Source: an uncultured Lachnospiraceae bacterium
GTDB taxonomy: Bacteria; Bacillota; Clostridia; Lachnospirales; Lachnospiraceae
Assembly: GCA_910584965.1 (NCBI GenBank)
Contig: CAJUDZ010000032.1
Span: 2,245-33,387, forward strand
Reading direction: 5' to 3'
Length of the DNA stretch: 31,143 nucleotides
Positions within the stretch are counted from its first letter, which is position 1, and every line of letters begins with the position of its first letter. This document shows, one piece after another, positions 23,981 through 31,143 of this stretch. The position numbers and the translations under genes were made by a program. Under the pieces are notes generated by a model. That model ran no database searches. It was not told where the DNA came from and saw nothing but the letters and a program-made list of their open reading frames with translations.

Positions 23981-25525
23981 ATGAAGGAAGTAAAACCGCC
24001 CAGACTGCTGGCGATTTATCTGCCGCAGTTTTATGAAAACGAAGACAATAACCTGTGGTGGGGACAGGGATTTACGGATTGGGATTCCGTCAGGACGGCG
24101 GAAAAGTATTTTCCGGAACATGATGAACCGAGAATTCCGGCGAATGAAGAATATTACGATTTAAGCAGAAAGGAAACGATGCGCAGACAGGCGGAACTTG
24201 CCGCAGAATACGGGATCGGAGGATTCTGCTTTTATCATTATTATTTTAAAAACGGAAAAAAGGAACTGGAGCTTCCGGCGGAAAATCTCTTACGGTGGAA
24301 AGAGATTGACATGCCGTTCTGCTTTAACTGGGCGAACGAATCGTGGATCAGATCGTGGAGCAGAATCACCGGAAACGTCTGGGTGGAAAAGAACGAAAAA
24401 GCCGAACAGGATTCTTCTGACGGCATACTGGCCGAACAGGACTACGGCGGTTATGATGAATGGGTTTCTCATTTTGAATATCTGCTTCCTTTTTTTCGAG
24501 ATGTCAGGTATATAAAAAAAGACGGAAAGCCCGTTTTTATTTTCTATTATCCGGATGATATCAGTATTTTGCATGAGATGATAGCGTGCTGGCGCGAACT
24601 GGCATTAAAGGCCGGGCTGCCCGGTCTGCATTTGATCGGCGCCAGGATGGAGGCGCCGGATCATCATCTCGATGCGGCGATCGTTTATGAACCGGGAAAC
24701 AGCCTGCGAAAGCTCAATGAGACAAATAAAGCGCAGATCAGGAACGGGGTGAGATGCTTTCCCTATCAGGATTTGTGCGGGACGGTGCTGGAAACAGAGT
24801 CGTTTTTTGATTTCAAGACATATTTCTGTGGCGTTACCGGATATGACGATACGCCGAGAAAGGGCCGGAACGGCAAATGCCTGATCGAGAGTTCTCCTTC
24901 ACTGTTCCGGAAACAGCTTTCGGACCTGATATATAAGAGCATGAAATATGAAAACGAGTTTCTTTTTATCAATGCCTGGAATGAGTGGGGAGAAGGGATG
25001 TACCTTGAGCCGGACGTTACATCCGGGTACGGGTATCTGGAGGCGGTCAAAGACGCATTGCGCATGGCTCCGGCAGAAGCAGAGACAATGGATGAAACGG
25101 CGCGCACTGAGAGTTTCCGAAAGGAGATGGAAGCGCTGGATTATAATGTACGGAAATATAAAAAACTGTTCGGCATCATGGATAAATGGCTGTTCCTTGT
25201 ACAGACGGATAAGGCCTGCTTTGGTTCTTTTCTGGAAAAAGAAGGGATTCGAAGCGTTGCGGTGTACGGTATGGCGGCTTTGGGAAAACATTTACTGCAG
25301 CAGTTCAGAAAAGAGCATATTGACGCCGCATTTGGTATTGACAGGCATGTCGGACGGTATGGCAGCGGTTTTATGATATACCGCCCGCAGGAATCTTTTC
25401 CGGATGTGGACGCCATTGTGATAACCGCTTATGATGCGGCCGCGGTTACGGAAATGCTGCGTCGTAAGTACACAGGCCGCATTTATAGTCTGGAAGAAAT
25501 TTTAGACGATATGATGCGGGAATAG
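23981..25525 (+). CDS. WbsX-like (GH99-like) protein with C-terminal Rossmann-like module
   Basis: A 514-residue protein. Residues ~5-365 match the WbsX / GH99-like family of O-antigen and capsule clusters: RLLAIYLPQFYENEDNNLWW (8-27), GFTDWDSVRTAEKYFPEHDEP, YGIGGFCFYHYYFKNGKKEL, PFCFNWANESWIRSWS, a catalytic-acid region YIKKDGKPVFIFYYPDD, and FLFINAWNEWGEGMYLEPD near the end of the domain. Members occur beside glycosyltransferases; whether they cleave or transfer sugars is open. Residues ~391-514 are the shared module (YKKLFGIMDKWLFLVQTDKA, RSVAVYGMAALGKHLLQQF, AAFGIDRHVGRY, VDAIVITAYDAAAV, YSLEEILDDM), of the same subtype as in the genes at 15.3 and 15.8 kb. GGGGGAG ribosome site. Ends in TAG. 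Confidence 0.85.
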   Translation: MKEVKPPRLLAIYLPQFYENEDNNLWWGQGFTDWDSVRTAEKYFPEHDEPRIPANEEYYDLSRKETMRRQAELAAEYGIGGFCFYHYYFKNGKKELELPAENLLRWKEIDMPFCFNWANESWIRSWSRITGNVWVEKNEKAEQDSSDGILAEQDYGGYDEWVSHFEYLLPFFRDVRYIKKDGKPVFIFYYPDDISILHEMIACWRELALKAGLPGLHLIGARMEAPDHHLDAAIVYEPGNSLRKLNETNKAQIRNGVRCFPYQDLCGTVLETESFFDFKTYFCGVTGYDDTPRKGRNGKCLIESSPSLFRKQLSDLIYKSMKYENEFLFINAWNEWGEGMYLEPDVTSGYGYLEAVKDALRMAPAEAETMDETARTESFRKEMEALDYNVRKYKKLFGIMDKWLFLVQTDKACFGSFLEKEGIRSVAVYGMAALGKHLLQQFRKEHIDAAFGIDRHVGRYGSGFMIYRPQESFPDVDAIVITAYDAAAVTEMLRRKYTGRIYSLEEILDDMMRE

Positions 25526-25527
25526 TT

Positions 25528-25553
25528 CATGTGAAAAGCAGATTTTTCACATG
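25528..25553. other. Perfect 10-base inverted repeat between two genes
   Basis: catgtgaaaa at 25528-25537 pairs with ttttcacatg at 25544-25553 around a six-base loop (gcagat). It starts two bases after the stop of the WbsX-like gene and is followed by cgggttt rather than a T run, so it is not a typical intrinsic terminator. It could be an RNA hairpin protecting a processed end or an operator-like site. Confidence 0.6.
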
Positions 25554-25607
25554 CGGGTTTGTGCCGGCGGTGCAAATATCACAGGACGGCGGAAAGGCAT
25601 GATTATT

Positions 25608-27077
25608 ATGAAATACCTTCTTTTTGGCACAGGCGATTATTATGAACGGTATAAAAAGTGGTTTGATAAAAAAGATATTCTGGCGCTTCTTGACAATTCT
25701 GAGGCGAAACAGAATATGCTGCTTGATGACATTCCGGTGCTGCCGCCGCAGGAAGGAGTAAAGCTGCCCTATGATGGGGTCGTCATCCTGAGTTTTTATG
25801 TCAGGCAGATGCGGTCACAGCTGCTTTCGCTGGGCGTGCCGGAAAACAGGATTTATCATTTTTATGATCTGAACAGACTGATTTATAACAGGGAAAGAAA
25901 GAAGCCTGTCCGGTATTATGACGGGATGGGAAGGGAAAGCGGGACGGCGCCCGGCCCGGAAGAAGCAGGAAAAAAGATACTGCTTTTATCGCAGGATTTG
26001 ACGCTGGGCGGTCCTGCCATTGCGCTTTTTCATGCGGCAAAAGCGCTGGTAAAGCATGGATATCAGGCGGTGTATGCCTCCATGCTGGACGGGCCGTTGA
26101 GGGAACAACTGCTGGCGGCGGGGATTCCGGTGATCGTGGACGTGAATCTGCAAATAGAAACGATGCGGGAGGCGGATTGGGTAAATCATTTTTCCCTGTT
26201 GATCTGCAGCACGATCAATTTTCATGTTTTTCTGTCGGAGCGCAATACGGAGATTCCTGTGATCTGGTGGCTGCACGATTCCGCTTTTTTCTACGACGGC
26301 ATTAAGAGGATGACGCTGCGCAGTCTGGACAGGAAGAACATGACGGTTTGTGCCGTCGGCCCGGTTCCGGAAACGGCAGTCCGGGAATTTATACCGGACG
26401 TATCTATCAGAAAATTAATTTATGGCGTAGAGCGGCATAGGATGGATGAAAGACAGAAGAATGGGGAGCCGGTGCGGGCCAAAGAGCGGACGGGCCAAAG
26501 GATCTGCTTTGTCACGATTGGCTATGTGGAAGCGAGAAAAGGACAGGATATTTTGATACAGGCGGTTCGGATGCTGCCGAAAGATATGCGGGAAAAAGCG
26601 GTTTTCTACCTGGTTGGACAGGATTCATCGCTGTTGGCGTGCCGGATAAAAGAAGAAATACGGCATATGCCGGAATGTATTGTAACGGGGTCAACAGACA
26701 GAGAGGGAATTCATGAACTGCTCGACAGGGCGGATGTTTTAATCTGCCCGTCCAGAGAAGATCCAATGCCTACGGCAGCTGCGGAAGCAATGATGCACAG
26801 CGTTCCGTGTATTCTCTCCGATGCCGTCGGAACGGCCGCATACATTCAGGACGGTATCGACGGCCTGATCTTTCACAGCGAAGACGTGCAGGGGCTTGCC
26901 GCACAGATTGCGTGGTGCATACGAAATGAGGACCGGCTGTGCGGGATGGGAAAACAGGCGGAACAGATTTACGAGAAGTATTTTTCATTAGAAGCGTTTG
27001 AAAAGGATTTGCTGGAAATCGTGGAGCAAAGCGGAGTGGACAGCGTTTGCAGGCTGAGAGAAAGGCATGATGACTGA
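25608..27077 (+). CDS. GT4-type glycosyltransferase with N-terminal Rossmann-like module
   Basis: A 489-residue protein. Residues 1-~100 are the N-terminal module variety: KYLLFGTGDYYERYKKWFDK, ILALLDNSEAKQNMLLDD and YDGVVILSFYVRQMRSQLLS. The GT-B domains run ~125-485: ILLLSQDLTLGGPAIALFHA with the acceptor-side glycine loop, RICFVTIGYVEARKGQDILI opening the donor half, VFYLVGQDSS, and the GT4 E-x7-E region CPSREDPMPTAAAEAMMHSV with PCILSDAVGTAAYIQDG. It should be a retaining transferase using a nucleotide sugar. ATG 25608 has GGAAAGG about 10 bases upstream. The frame is open further 5' to 25551, but that part overlaps the hairpin. Its TGA overlaps the next ATG by one base (TGATG), implying translational coupling. 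Confidence 0.87.
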   Translation: MKYLLFGTGDYYERYKKWFDKKDILALLDNSEAKQNMLLDDIPVLPPQEGVKLPYDGVVILSFYVRQMRSQLLSLGVPENRIYHFYDLNRLIYNRERKKPVRYYDGMGRESGTAPGPEEAGKKILLLSQDLTLGGPAIALFHAAKALVKHGYQAVYASMLDGPLREQLLAAGIPVIVDVNLQIETMREADWVNHFSLLICSTINFHVFLSERNTEIPVIWWLHDSAFFYDGIKRMTLRSLDRKNMTVCAVGPVPETAVREFIPDVSIRKLIYGVERHRMDERQKNGEPVRAKERTGQRICFVTIGYVEARKGQDILIQAVRMLPKDMREKAVFYLVGQDSSLLACRIKEEIRHMPECIVTGSTDREGIHELLDRADVLICPSREDPMPTAAAEAMMHSVPCILSDAVGTAAYIQDGIDGLIFHSEDVQGLAAQIAWCIRNEDRLCGMGKQAEQIYEKYFSLEAFEKDLLEIVEQSGVDSVCRLRERHDD

Positions 27078-29131
27078 TGGCGGATTTATTGCAGTTACTT
27101 CAAAAATATTATAACGGCAAAATTGCCATTTACGGGCTGGGAACGGAAACGGAAAAGGTTCTGAAAGAGATTGCCGGCCGGTTTCAGGTGATCGGCCTGC
27201 TGGATGGATATAAAGAAGACGGCGTGATGTACGGCCTGCCGGTCATTTCCCTGAAAGAAGCTGTGGAGAGCAGGGCGGAACTGATCCTTGTCGTGGCAAG
27301 GCCCGGTTCCTGTAAAGCGATTGCGAAACGCATCGGAAAAACATGTGCGGAAAATCAGATAGCCCTTCTGGATGTACGGGGGAGGGATTTATGCGAAGCG
27401 CCCAGAGTAACTTATGACTTTCAAAAGACAGCGGGAATTACCAAAGAAGCGTTATTGCGGAAAATACAGGAAAAGGATGTACTCAGCATTGACTTGTTTG
27501 ATACGCTTGTTATGCGTAAAACTCTGTTTGCAACGGATGTATTCGAGCTGGTTGAAAAGCGGCTGAAAGATCGCGGGATTGTGATTGAAGATTTTTGCGG
27601 CAGGCGCCTGGAAAGCGAAAAATACCTGGCGAAATCTTCCGCGCCGACGCTTTGCCAAATTTACACATACATGAAAGACGCTTATTTTCTTCCGGAAATC
27701 ATTCCCGAGGAACTGGCCGGGCTGGAATGGTCGGTTGACTGTGAATTGCTGATTCCGCGTGGGGAAATGTGCGGACTGATTGGCAGAGCGGTTGAGATGG
27801 GAAAAGAAGTGTATATTGTTTCAGATACTTATTATACGGGAAATCAGATTCTTTCTCTACTGCACCAACTGAATATCAGCGGTTATACGGATGTTTTGGC
27901 CTCCTGCGATTACGGAACCGGTAAACTGCAGAATCTTTATGAACGGCTGATCAGCAGAATCGGAGGAAAGAGCTGCATCCATGTCGGAGACGATCCTGTG
28001 GCTGATGTGGAATGTCCCCGGAAATATGGGATTGATTCCTGCCGGATATACAGCGCCCTGGATCTTTTGGAAGCGGTGGGATATCTGGGGCTGTGGGATG
28101 ATCTGGAAAGCCCGCAGGACAGAATAAAAGCCGGCATGTTTGCCGCCAGGCTGTTTAACAGTCCCTTCCAGTTTGAAACGGAGAAAAAAGAAATACGGGT
28201 CGGCCATGCGTATGATATAGGGTATTTGTTTTTTGCGCCGGTCATCAGCGACTTTGTCATATGGTTTGACGAACAGATAAAAAAGAACGGAATCAAAAAC
28301 ATCTGGTTCGGTGCGCGGGACGGATATTTAATCCGGAAAATGTATGACGAATGGAAAAAAGATAAGTCATCGGTTTATTTTCTCATCTCGCGGACTGCGG
28401 CCATACGGGCCGGAATAGAAAACAAAGAGGATATAGAATATGTAGGCGGCATGAAATTCAGCGGAACATTTCAGGAACAGATGCAGAAGCGTTTTGGAAT
28501 CTTTCTGCCGGAGGAAAAGGCAGAAGGTAATTTATGCGACTACATCACGGAAATACTGGAAAGCGCTGAAAAAAACAGGAAAAACTACAAGCGTTACATA
28601 GACGGCATCTCCAAACGGGAGGGCACCGTTGCCTTTTTTGATTTTGTAGCGAAAGGAACGAGCCAAATGTATCTTTCGCGGCTTTTGGAAAATCCTTTGA
28701 AGGGATTCTATTTTCTGCGTCTGGAGGAGGAAAATATGGCGGATAAAGGGCTGGATATTCTGCCTTTTTATCAAAAGGAAGAGATGGAAAACAGCTCTAT
28801 TTTCGAGAATTACTATATTCTGGAGACCATGCTGACTTCCCCGGAACCGTCAGTACAGGGATTTGACGGGCAGGGTATGCCGGTTTACGCGGAAGAGACG
28901 AGGAAAGAAGAGGATATCAGATGCTTTTTGGCGGCGCAGAAAGGCATTTTTGACTATTTTATGACGTATCAGGCGCTTTCTCCTGATATGACGGGAGGCA
29001 TTCATAAAAAGCTGGATGAACAGTTTCTGACCCTGATACATCATATTGTGGTGCGGGATCAGGATTTCCTGAATCTGAAAGTGGAAGATCCCTTTTTTAA
29101 CCGGATGACGGATATAACGGATTTATTATAA
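27077..29131 (+). CDS. COG5610-type HAD hydrolase with N-terminal Rossmann-like module
   Basis: A 684-residue protein in three parts. Residues ~14-115 are the recurring module: GKIAIYGLGTETEKVLKEIA, FQVIGLLDGYKEDGVMYGLP and ELILVVARPGSC. Residues ~132-335 are a HAD phosphatase-like domain: SIDLFDTLVMRK with Asp139 and Asp142 (D-x-F-D-T), VSDTYYTGNQILSLL with Ser249-Asp250, and HVGDDPVADVECPRKYG with Asp305-Asp306. Residues ~370-684 are an uncharacterised domain typical of COG5610 proteins in polysaccharide loci (NIWFGARDGYLIRKMYDEW, FLISRTAAIRAGIE, VAFFDFVAKGTSQMYLSRLL). HAD motifs look complete, so phosphatase or phosphoryl-transfer activity is possible. The family as a whole has no proven role that I know of. 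Start overlaps the stop of the GT4 gene by one base. Confidence 0.82.
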   Translation: MADLLQLLQKYYNGKIAIYGLGTETEKVLKEIAGRFQVIGLLDGYKEDGVMYGLPVISLKEAVESRAELILVVARPGSCKAIAKRIGKTCAENQIALLDVRGRDLCEAPRVTYDFQKTAGITKEALLRKIQEKDVLSIDLFDTLVMRKTLFATDVFELVEKRLKDRGIVIEDFCGRRLESEKYLAKSSAPTLCQIYTYMKDAYFLPEIIPEELAGLEWSVDCELLIPRGEMCGLIGRAVEMGKEVYIVSDTYYTGNQILSLLHQLNISGYTDVLASCDYGTGKLQNLYERLISRIGGKSCIHVGDDPVADVECPRKYGIDSCRIYSALDLLEAVGYLGLWDDLESPQDRIKAGMFAARLFNSPFQFETEKKEIRVGHAYDIGYLFFAPVISDFVIWFDEQIKKNGIKNIWFGARDGYLIRKMYDEWKKDKSSVYFLISRTAAIRAGIENKEDIEYVGGMKFSGTFQEQMQKRFGIFLPEEKAEGNLCDYITEILESAEKNRKNYKRYIDGISKREGTVAFFDFVAKGTSQMYLSRLLENPLKGFYFLRLEEENMADKGLDILPFYQKEEMENSSIFENYYILETMLTSPEPSVQGFDGQGMPVYAEETRKEEDIRCFLAAQKGIFDYFMTYQALSPDMTGGIHKKLDEQFLTLIHHIVVRDQDFLNLKVEDPFFNRMTDITDLL

Positions 29132-29148
29132 GAAGGTAAAGGGAAATA

Positions 29149-29227
29149 GATTGAAATTCAAAGATTTTCAATCGGCGATTTGAGTCAGAGCCGGGTACAT
29201 GCTTTGATCGCAGTAAACTGCTCTGAC
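29149..29227. other. Two inverted repeats in the leader of the epimerase gene
   Basis: In the 109-base gap 29132-29240, gattgaaa (29149-29156) pairs with tttcaatc (29166-29173) over a 9-base loop, and gtcagagc (29184-29191) pairs with gctctgac (29220-29227) over a 28-base loop that holds a smaller cag-taaa-ctg hairpin. There is no T run after either, so they do not look like intrinsic terminators. This is one of the longest gaps in the cluster and might carry a secondary promoter or RNA leader. I see no convincing -35/-10 pair. Confidence 0.45.
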
Positions 29228-29240
29228 ATGGAGGATTAAT

Positions 29241-29903
29241 ATGGATTTTGAACTGACTGCGTCTATGATGTGCGCTGACTACGGTAATCTGAAAAAAGAA
29301 GTAAAGGAGCTGGAGGAGGGCGGCATCGATTCCTTCCACATAGATATTATGGACGGCCGCTATGTGCCCAATTTTGCCATGTCCCTTAACGATATGGCCT
29401 ATATCGCGTCGGAGGCCTCAAAACCGTTAGATGTTCATTTGATGATCGAACATCCCAATAACAATATCCACATTTTTCTGGACAGACTGCGCAAGGGGGA
29501 CACGGTGTATATTCATCCGGAAGCGGAATACCATCCTTCCACCACGCTGCAGAAGGTTATCAATGCCGGAATGATACCTGGAATCGCGATCAACCCGGGG
29601 ACAAGCATAGAGACGGTTATGGAGATGCTGCGTATCGTGAAAAAGGTACTCGTCATGTCTGTAAATCCCGGTAATGCGGGACAGATGTATCTTCCTTATG
29701 TAGGGAAGAAATATACGAAACTTCTGGCGCTGAAAGATGAGATGCACTTTGAGATCTATTGGGACGGCGCATGCAGCGCGGATAAAATACTGGAGTTTGC
29801 GCCCAAAGGGGTAAAAGGATTTGTGCTTGGAACAACGCTTCTTTTCGGGAGGAACCGGCCCTACGGAAAGACGCTGCAGAATATCCGGGAATTGCGGTTC
29901 TGA
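29241..29903 (+). CDS. Ribulose-phosphate 3-epimerase family protein
   Basis: A 220-residue TIM-barrel protein of the Rpe family. SMMCADYGNLKKEVKELEEG (8-27) is the substrate Ser/catalytic Asp region, SFHIDIMDGRYVPNFAMS (31-48) has the metal His33 and Asp35 and the D-G-x-x-V-P-N signature, PLDVHLMIEHP (58-68) has the second metal His, and MSVNPGNAGQMYLP matches the M-x-V-x-P-G-x-x-G-Q block. In the usual V-D-G-G motif this protein reads IYWDGACS: the catalytic Asp is kept but the second Gly is Ala, so the substrate may differ from ribulose-5-phosphate. GGAGG sits 5 bases before the ATG. It is directly followed by an IspD/TarI cytidylyltransferase, so it probably supplies a pentulose- or related phosphate for CDP activation rather than serving central metabolism (inference). 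Confidence 0.85.
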   Translation: MDFELTASMMCADYGNLKKEVKELEEGGIDSFHIDIMDGRYVPNFAMSLNDMAYIASEASKPLDVHLMIEHPNNNIHIFLDRLRKGDTVYIHPEAEYHPSTTLQKVINAGMIPGIAINPGTSIETVMEMLRIVKKVLVMSVNPGNAGQMYLPYVGKKYTKLLALKDEMHFEIYWDGACSADKILEFAPKGVKGFVLGTTLLFGRNRPYGKTLQNIRELRF

Positions 29904-29955
29904 CAATGAGAGCACTGACTGTCCGGCGATATTAAGTGAAAGCGAGGAAGACTGG

Positions 29956-30678
29956 ATGAATATTGCACTGATTCTTTCCGGCGGAACCGGCAGAAGGATG
30001 GGAATGGATATCCCGAAGCAATACATAGAAGTTTGCGGCAGACCGATTATTGCCTATGTTCTGGAACGCCTGTTTTTTTGTGAAACGATTGATGCGGTAC
30101 AGATTGTCGCGGAACAGGACTGGCACGATCTGATTGGAAAAAGTATCGACGCACTGGCAAGTCCGTGCGCCATGCTGCGGCAAAAATTCCGGGGATTTTC
30201 CGAGCCGGGAGAAAACAGACAGCTTTCCATTCTGCATGGTCTGGAAGATATCAGAAAATACGCGGCGGATACGGATTCCGTGCTTATCCACGACGCCGCC
30301 AGACCGCTTTTGAGCGCAGAACAGATTGCGGACTGCCTGGAAGCTGTCCGGGAGCATGACGGCGTTATTCCGGTATTGCTGATGAAAGATACGGTATATT
30401 CCAGCCAGAATGGGCGGACGATCACCTCCCTTTTAAACCGCAGCCAGATCTACGCAGGGCAGGCGCCGGAAGTATTCATGCTCGGGACCTATTACGAGGC
30501 GAACAGAAGGCTTTTACCTGATGCCATTTTGCGCATTAACGGTTCAACCGAACCGGCCATTATGGCCGGAATGGATATTGCCATGATTCCGGGAGACGAA
30601 GGAAATTTCAAGATTACCACAAGAGCGGATTTAGAGCGGTTCCGGGAAAAAATATGTCACCGGTGCGGGTTTCCGTAA
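29956..30678 (+). CDS. IspD/TarI-family cytidylyltransferase
   Basis: A 240-residue nucleotidyltransferase. LILSGGTGRRMGMDIPKQYIE (5-25) is the CTP-binding loop, VCGRPIIAYVLERL follows, IHDAARPLLSAEQ has the conserved Arg of IspD/TarI, and the C-terminus reads DEGNFKITTRADLERFRE, matching the N-x-K-I-T-x-x-x-D-L motif. Family members make CDP-methylerythritol (IspD) or CDP-ribitol (TarI). The place at the end of a glycan operon next to a pentulose-phosphate epimerase favours a CDP-polyol donor for a TagF-like transferase, but no TarJ reductase is seen. The ATG at 29956 has GAGGAAG 5 bases upstream and gives a family-like start; the frame is open back into the epimerase gene to 29821. It could also be the cell's IspD. 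Confidence 0.83.
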   Translation: MNIALILSGGTGRRMGMDIPKQYIEVCGRPIIAYVLERLFFCETIDAVQIVAEQDWHDLIGKSIDALASPCAMLRQKFRGFSEPGENRQLSILHGLEDIRKYAADTDSVLIHDAARPLLSAEQIADCLEAVREHDGVIPVLLMKDTVYSSQNGRTITSLLNRSQIYAGQAPEVFMLGTYYEANRRLLPDAILRINGSTEPAIMAGMDIAMIPGDEGNFKITTRADLERFREKICHRCGFP

Positions 30679-30682
30679 AACA

Positions 30683-30709
30683 GTCGAAAAAGTCGAAAAA
30701 GTCGAAAAA
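30683..30709. repeat. Three tandem copies of a 9-base unit
   Basis: The unit gtcgaaaaa occurs three times in a row immediately after the stop of the cytidylyltransferase gene, followed by gagcaaaag. The tract is purine-rich and not palindromic, so it is not a terminator. It may be a slippage-generated microrepeat. The rest of the gap 30679-30806 holds only the tRNA promoter. Confidence 0.85.
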
Positions 30710-30734
30710 GAGCAAAAGAAATTTAAAAAGGTGG

Positions 30735-30763
30735 TTGACATACAAATCTTCATATTATATAAT
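30735..30763 (+). promoter_or_regulatory. Consensus sigma-A promoter for the tRNA operon
   Basis: TTGACA at 30735-30740 and TATAAT at 30758-30763 are separated by 17 bases, a perfect match to the housekeeping consensus in both hexamers and spacing. It lies 43 bases before the first tRNA gene, as expected for a strong stable-RNA promoter. No terminator is visible between the glycan genes and this promoter, so some read-through from upstream is possible. Confidence 0.93.
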
Positions 30764-30806
30764 ATACCTTGCGTTGTGGCTGAATAGTCACAGAAGCGAT
30801 ACTGAC

Positions 30807-30881
30807 CGGGGTGTGGCTCAGCTTGGCTAGAGCGCCTGGTTTGGGACCAGGAGGTCGCAGGTTCGAATCCTGTCACCCCGA
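30807..30881 (+). tRNA. tRNA-Pro (anticodon UGG)
   Basis: Acceptor arms cggggtg (30807-30813) and caccccg (30874-30880) pair fully, with discriminator A at 30881. The anticodon stem cctgg/ccagg encloses the loop tttggga, giving UGG. The T loop gttcgaatc is canonical. CCA is not encoded (ctt follows). First gene of the tRNA operon. Confidence 0.96.
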
Positions 30882-30906
30882 CTTAAAACAGAAAAGCAGT
30901 CAGTAT

Positions 30907-30977
30907 GCGGGTGTAGTTCAATGGTAGAACACCAGCCTTCCAAGCTGGACACGTGGGTTCGATTCCCATCACCCGCT
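30907..30977 (+). tRNA. tRNA-Gly (anticodon UCC)
   Basis: Acceptor arms gcgggtg (30907-30913) and cacccgc (30970-30976) pair fully, with discriminator T at 30977. The stem ccagc/gctgg encloses cttccaa, giving UCC. The T loop is ttcgattc. CCA is not encoded. It lies 25 bases after tRNA-Pro and shares its transcript. Confidence 0.96.
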
Positions 30978-30990
30978 GTTATATCAATAT

Positions 30991-31064
<74 letters not shown>

Positions 31065-31068
31065 TTAT

Positions 31069-31143
31069 GGTGGGTATGGCGCAGTCGGCTAGCGCGCCAG
31101 ATTGTGGCTCTGGAGGCCGAGGGTTCGAGTCCCTCTATCCACC
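31069..31143 (+). tRNA. tRNA-His (anticodon GUG)
   Basis: The acceptor gtgggta (31070-31076) pairs with tatccac (31136-31142), and the extra 5' G at 31069 faces C73 at 31143, the hallmark of tRNA-His. The stem ccaga/tctgg encloses ttgtggc, giving GUG. The window ends exactly on the discriminator base, so the gene appears complete, but what follows is not visible. Confidence 0.94.

Noticed and set aside
25528..25560. Intrinsic terminator
   Set aside because: The hairpin arms are A/T-rich and followed by cgggttt, not by a run of T, so it does not meet the usual pattern.
29427..30026. 199-codon open frame on the minus strand
   Set aside because: It is opposite the epimerase and the start of the cytidylyltransferase, both of which have strong motifs. 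Its translation has no recognisable domain.
30683..30709. CRISPR-like array
   Set aside because: The three 9-base units are directly tandem without spacers. No array of repeats and spacers was seen anywhere in the window.

Overview
The window looks like part of a surface-glycan or flagellin-glycan biosynthesis island from a Gram-positive Clostridia member, most likely a Lachnospiraceae. This rests on GGAGG-type ribosome sites, mixed ATG/GTG/TTG starts, tRNA genes without an encoded CCA, and protein architectures (TagF-like, Stealth, WbsX, COG5610-type HAD, DUF1919) that I associate with that family. The taxonomic call is inference. Every protein-coding gene is on the + strand, with gaps of about 0-110 bases or short overlaps, so the whole region reads as one very long operon or a few head-to-tail ones. 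At the right edge a consensus sigma-A promoter drives a tRNA operon (Pro-Gly-Arg-His).

Layout. (1) 1-2626: a duplicated 33-base repeat, a CDP-glycerol-phosphotransferase-like protein and a DegT/StrS sugar aminotransferase. (2) 2639-6895: an amide or acyl-modification block (ATP-grasp ligase, RraA-like lyase, asparagine synthase, GNAT acetyltransferase). (3) 6916-17053: an FkbM methyltransferase, a beta-propeller-like orphan, GT2 glycosyltransferases, a DUF1919 protein, a perosamine-synthase-like aminotransferase, a cupin, a GT-B protein and a stand-alone Rossmann-like module. (4) 17078-22891: a 929-residue sulfatase-fold/GT2/Rossmann fusion, a nucleotidyltransferase-PLP enzyme fusion, and an opine dehydrogenase gene broken by an in-frame TAG. 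(5) 22954-30678: a Stealth phosphotransferase, a WbsX-like protein, a GT4, a COG5610-type HAD protein, a ribulose-phosphate 3-epimerase and an IspD/TarI cytidylyltransferase. (6) 30679-31143: promoter and four tRNA genes.

How it fits together. Two PLP aminotransferases, an acetyltransferase, an amidotransferase and an ATP-grasp ligase point to amino sugars carrying acyl or amide groups. Two nucleotidyltransferases (one LicC-like, one IspD/TarI-like) plus TagF-like and Stealth transferases point to phosphodiester-linked substituents. The most striking pattern is a small Rossmann-like module of roughly 90-120 residues. It recurs at the N- or C-terminus of nine otherwise unrelated enzymes and stands alone once behind a hydrophobic N-terminus. 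I infer that it may be a shared docking or ligand-sensing module. No integral-membrane flippase, polymerase, transporter or initiating phosphoglycosyltransferase is visible, so export and initiation lie outside the window or the acceptor is cytosolic (for example flagellin). The part from about 2.6 to 15.7 kb is clearly more AT-rich than the part after 17 kb, suggesting a mosaic island.
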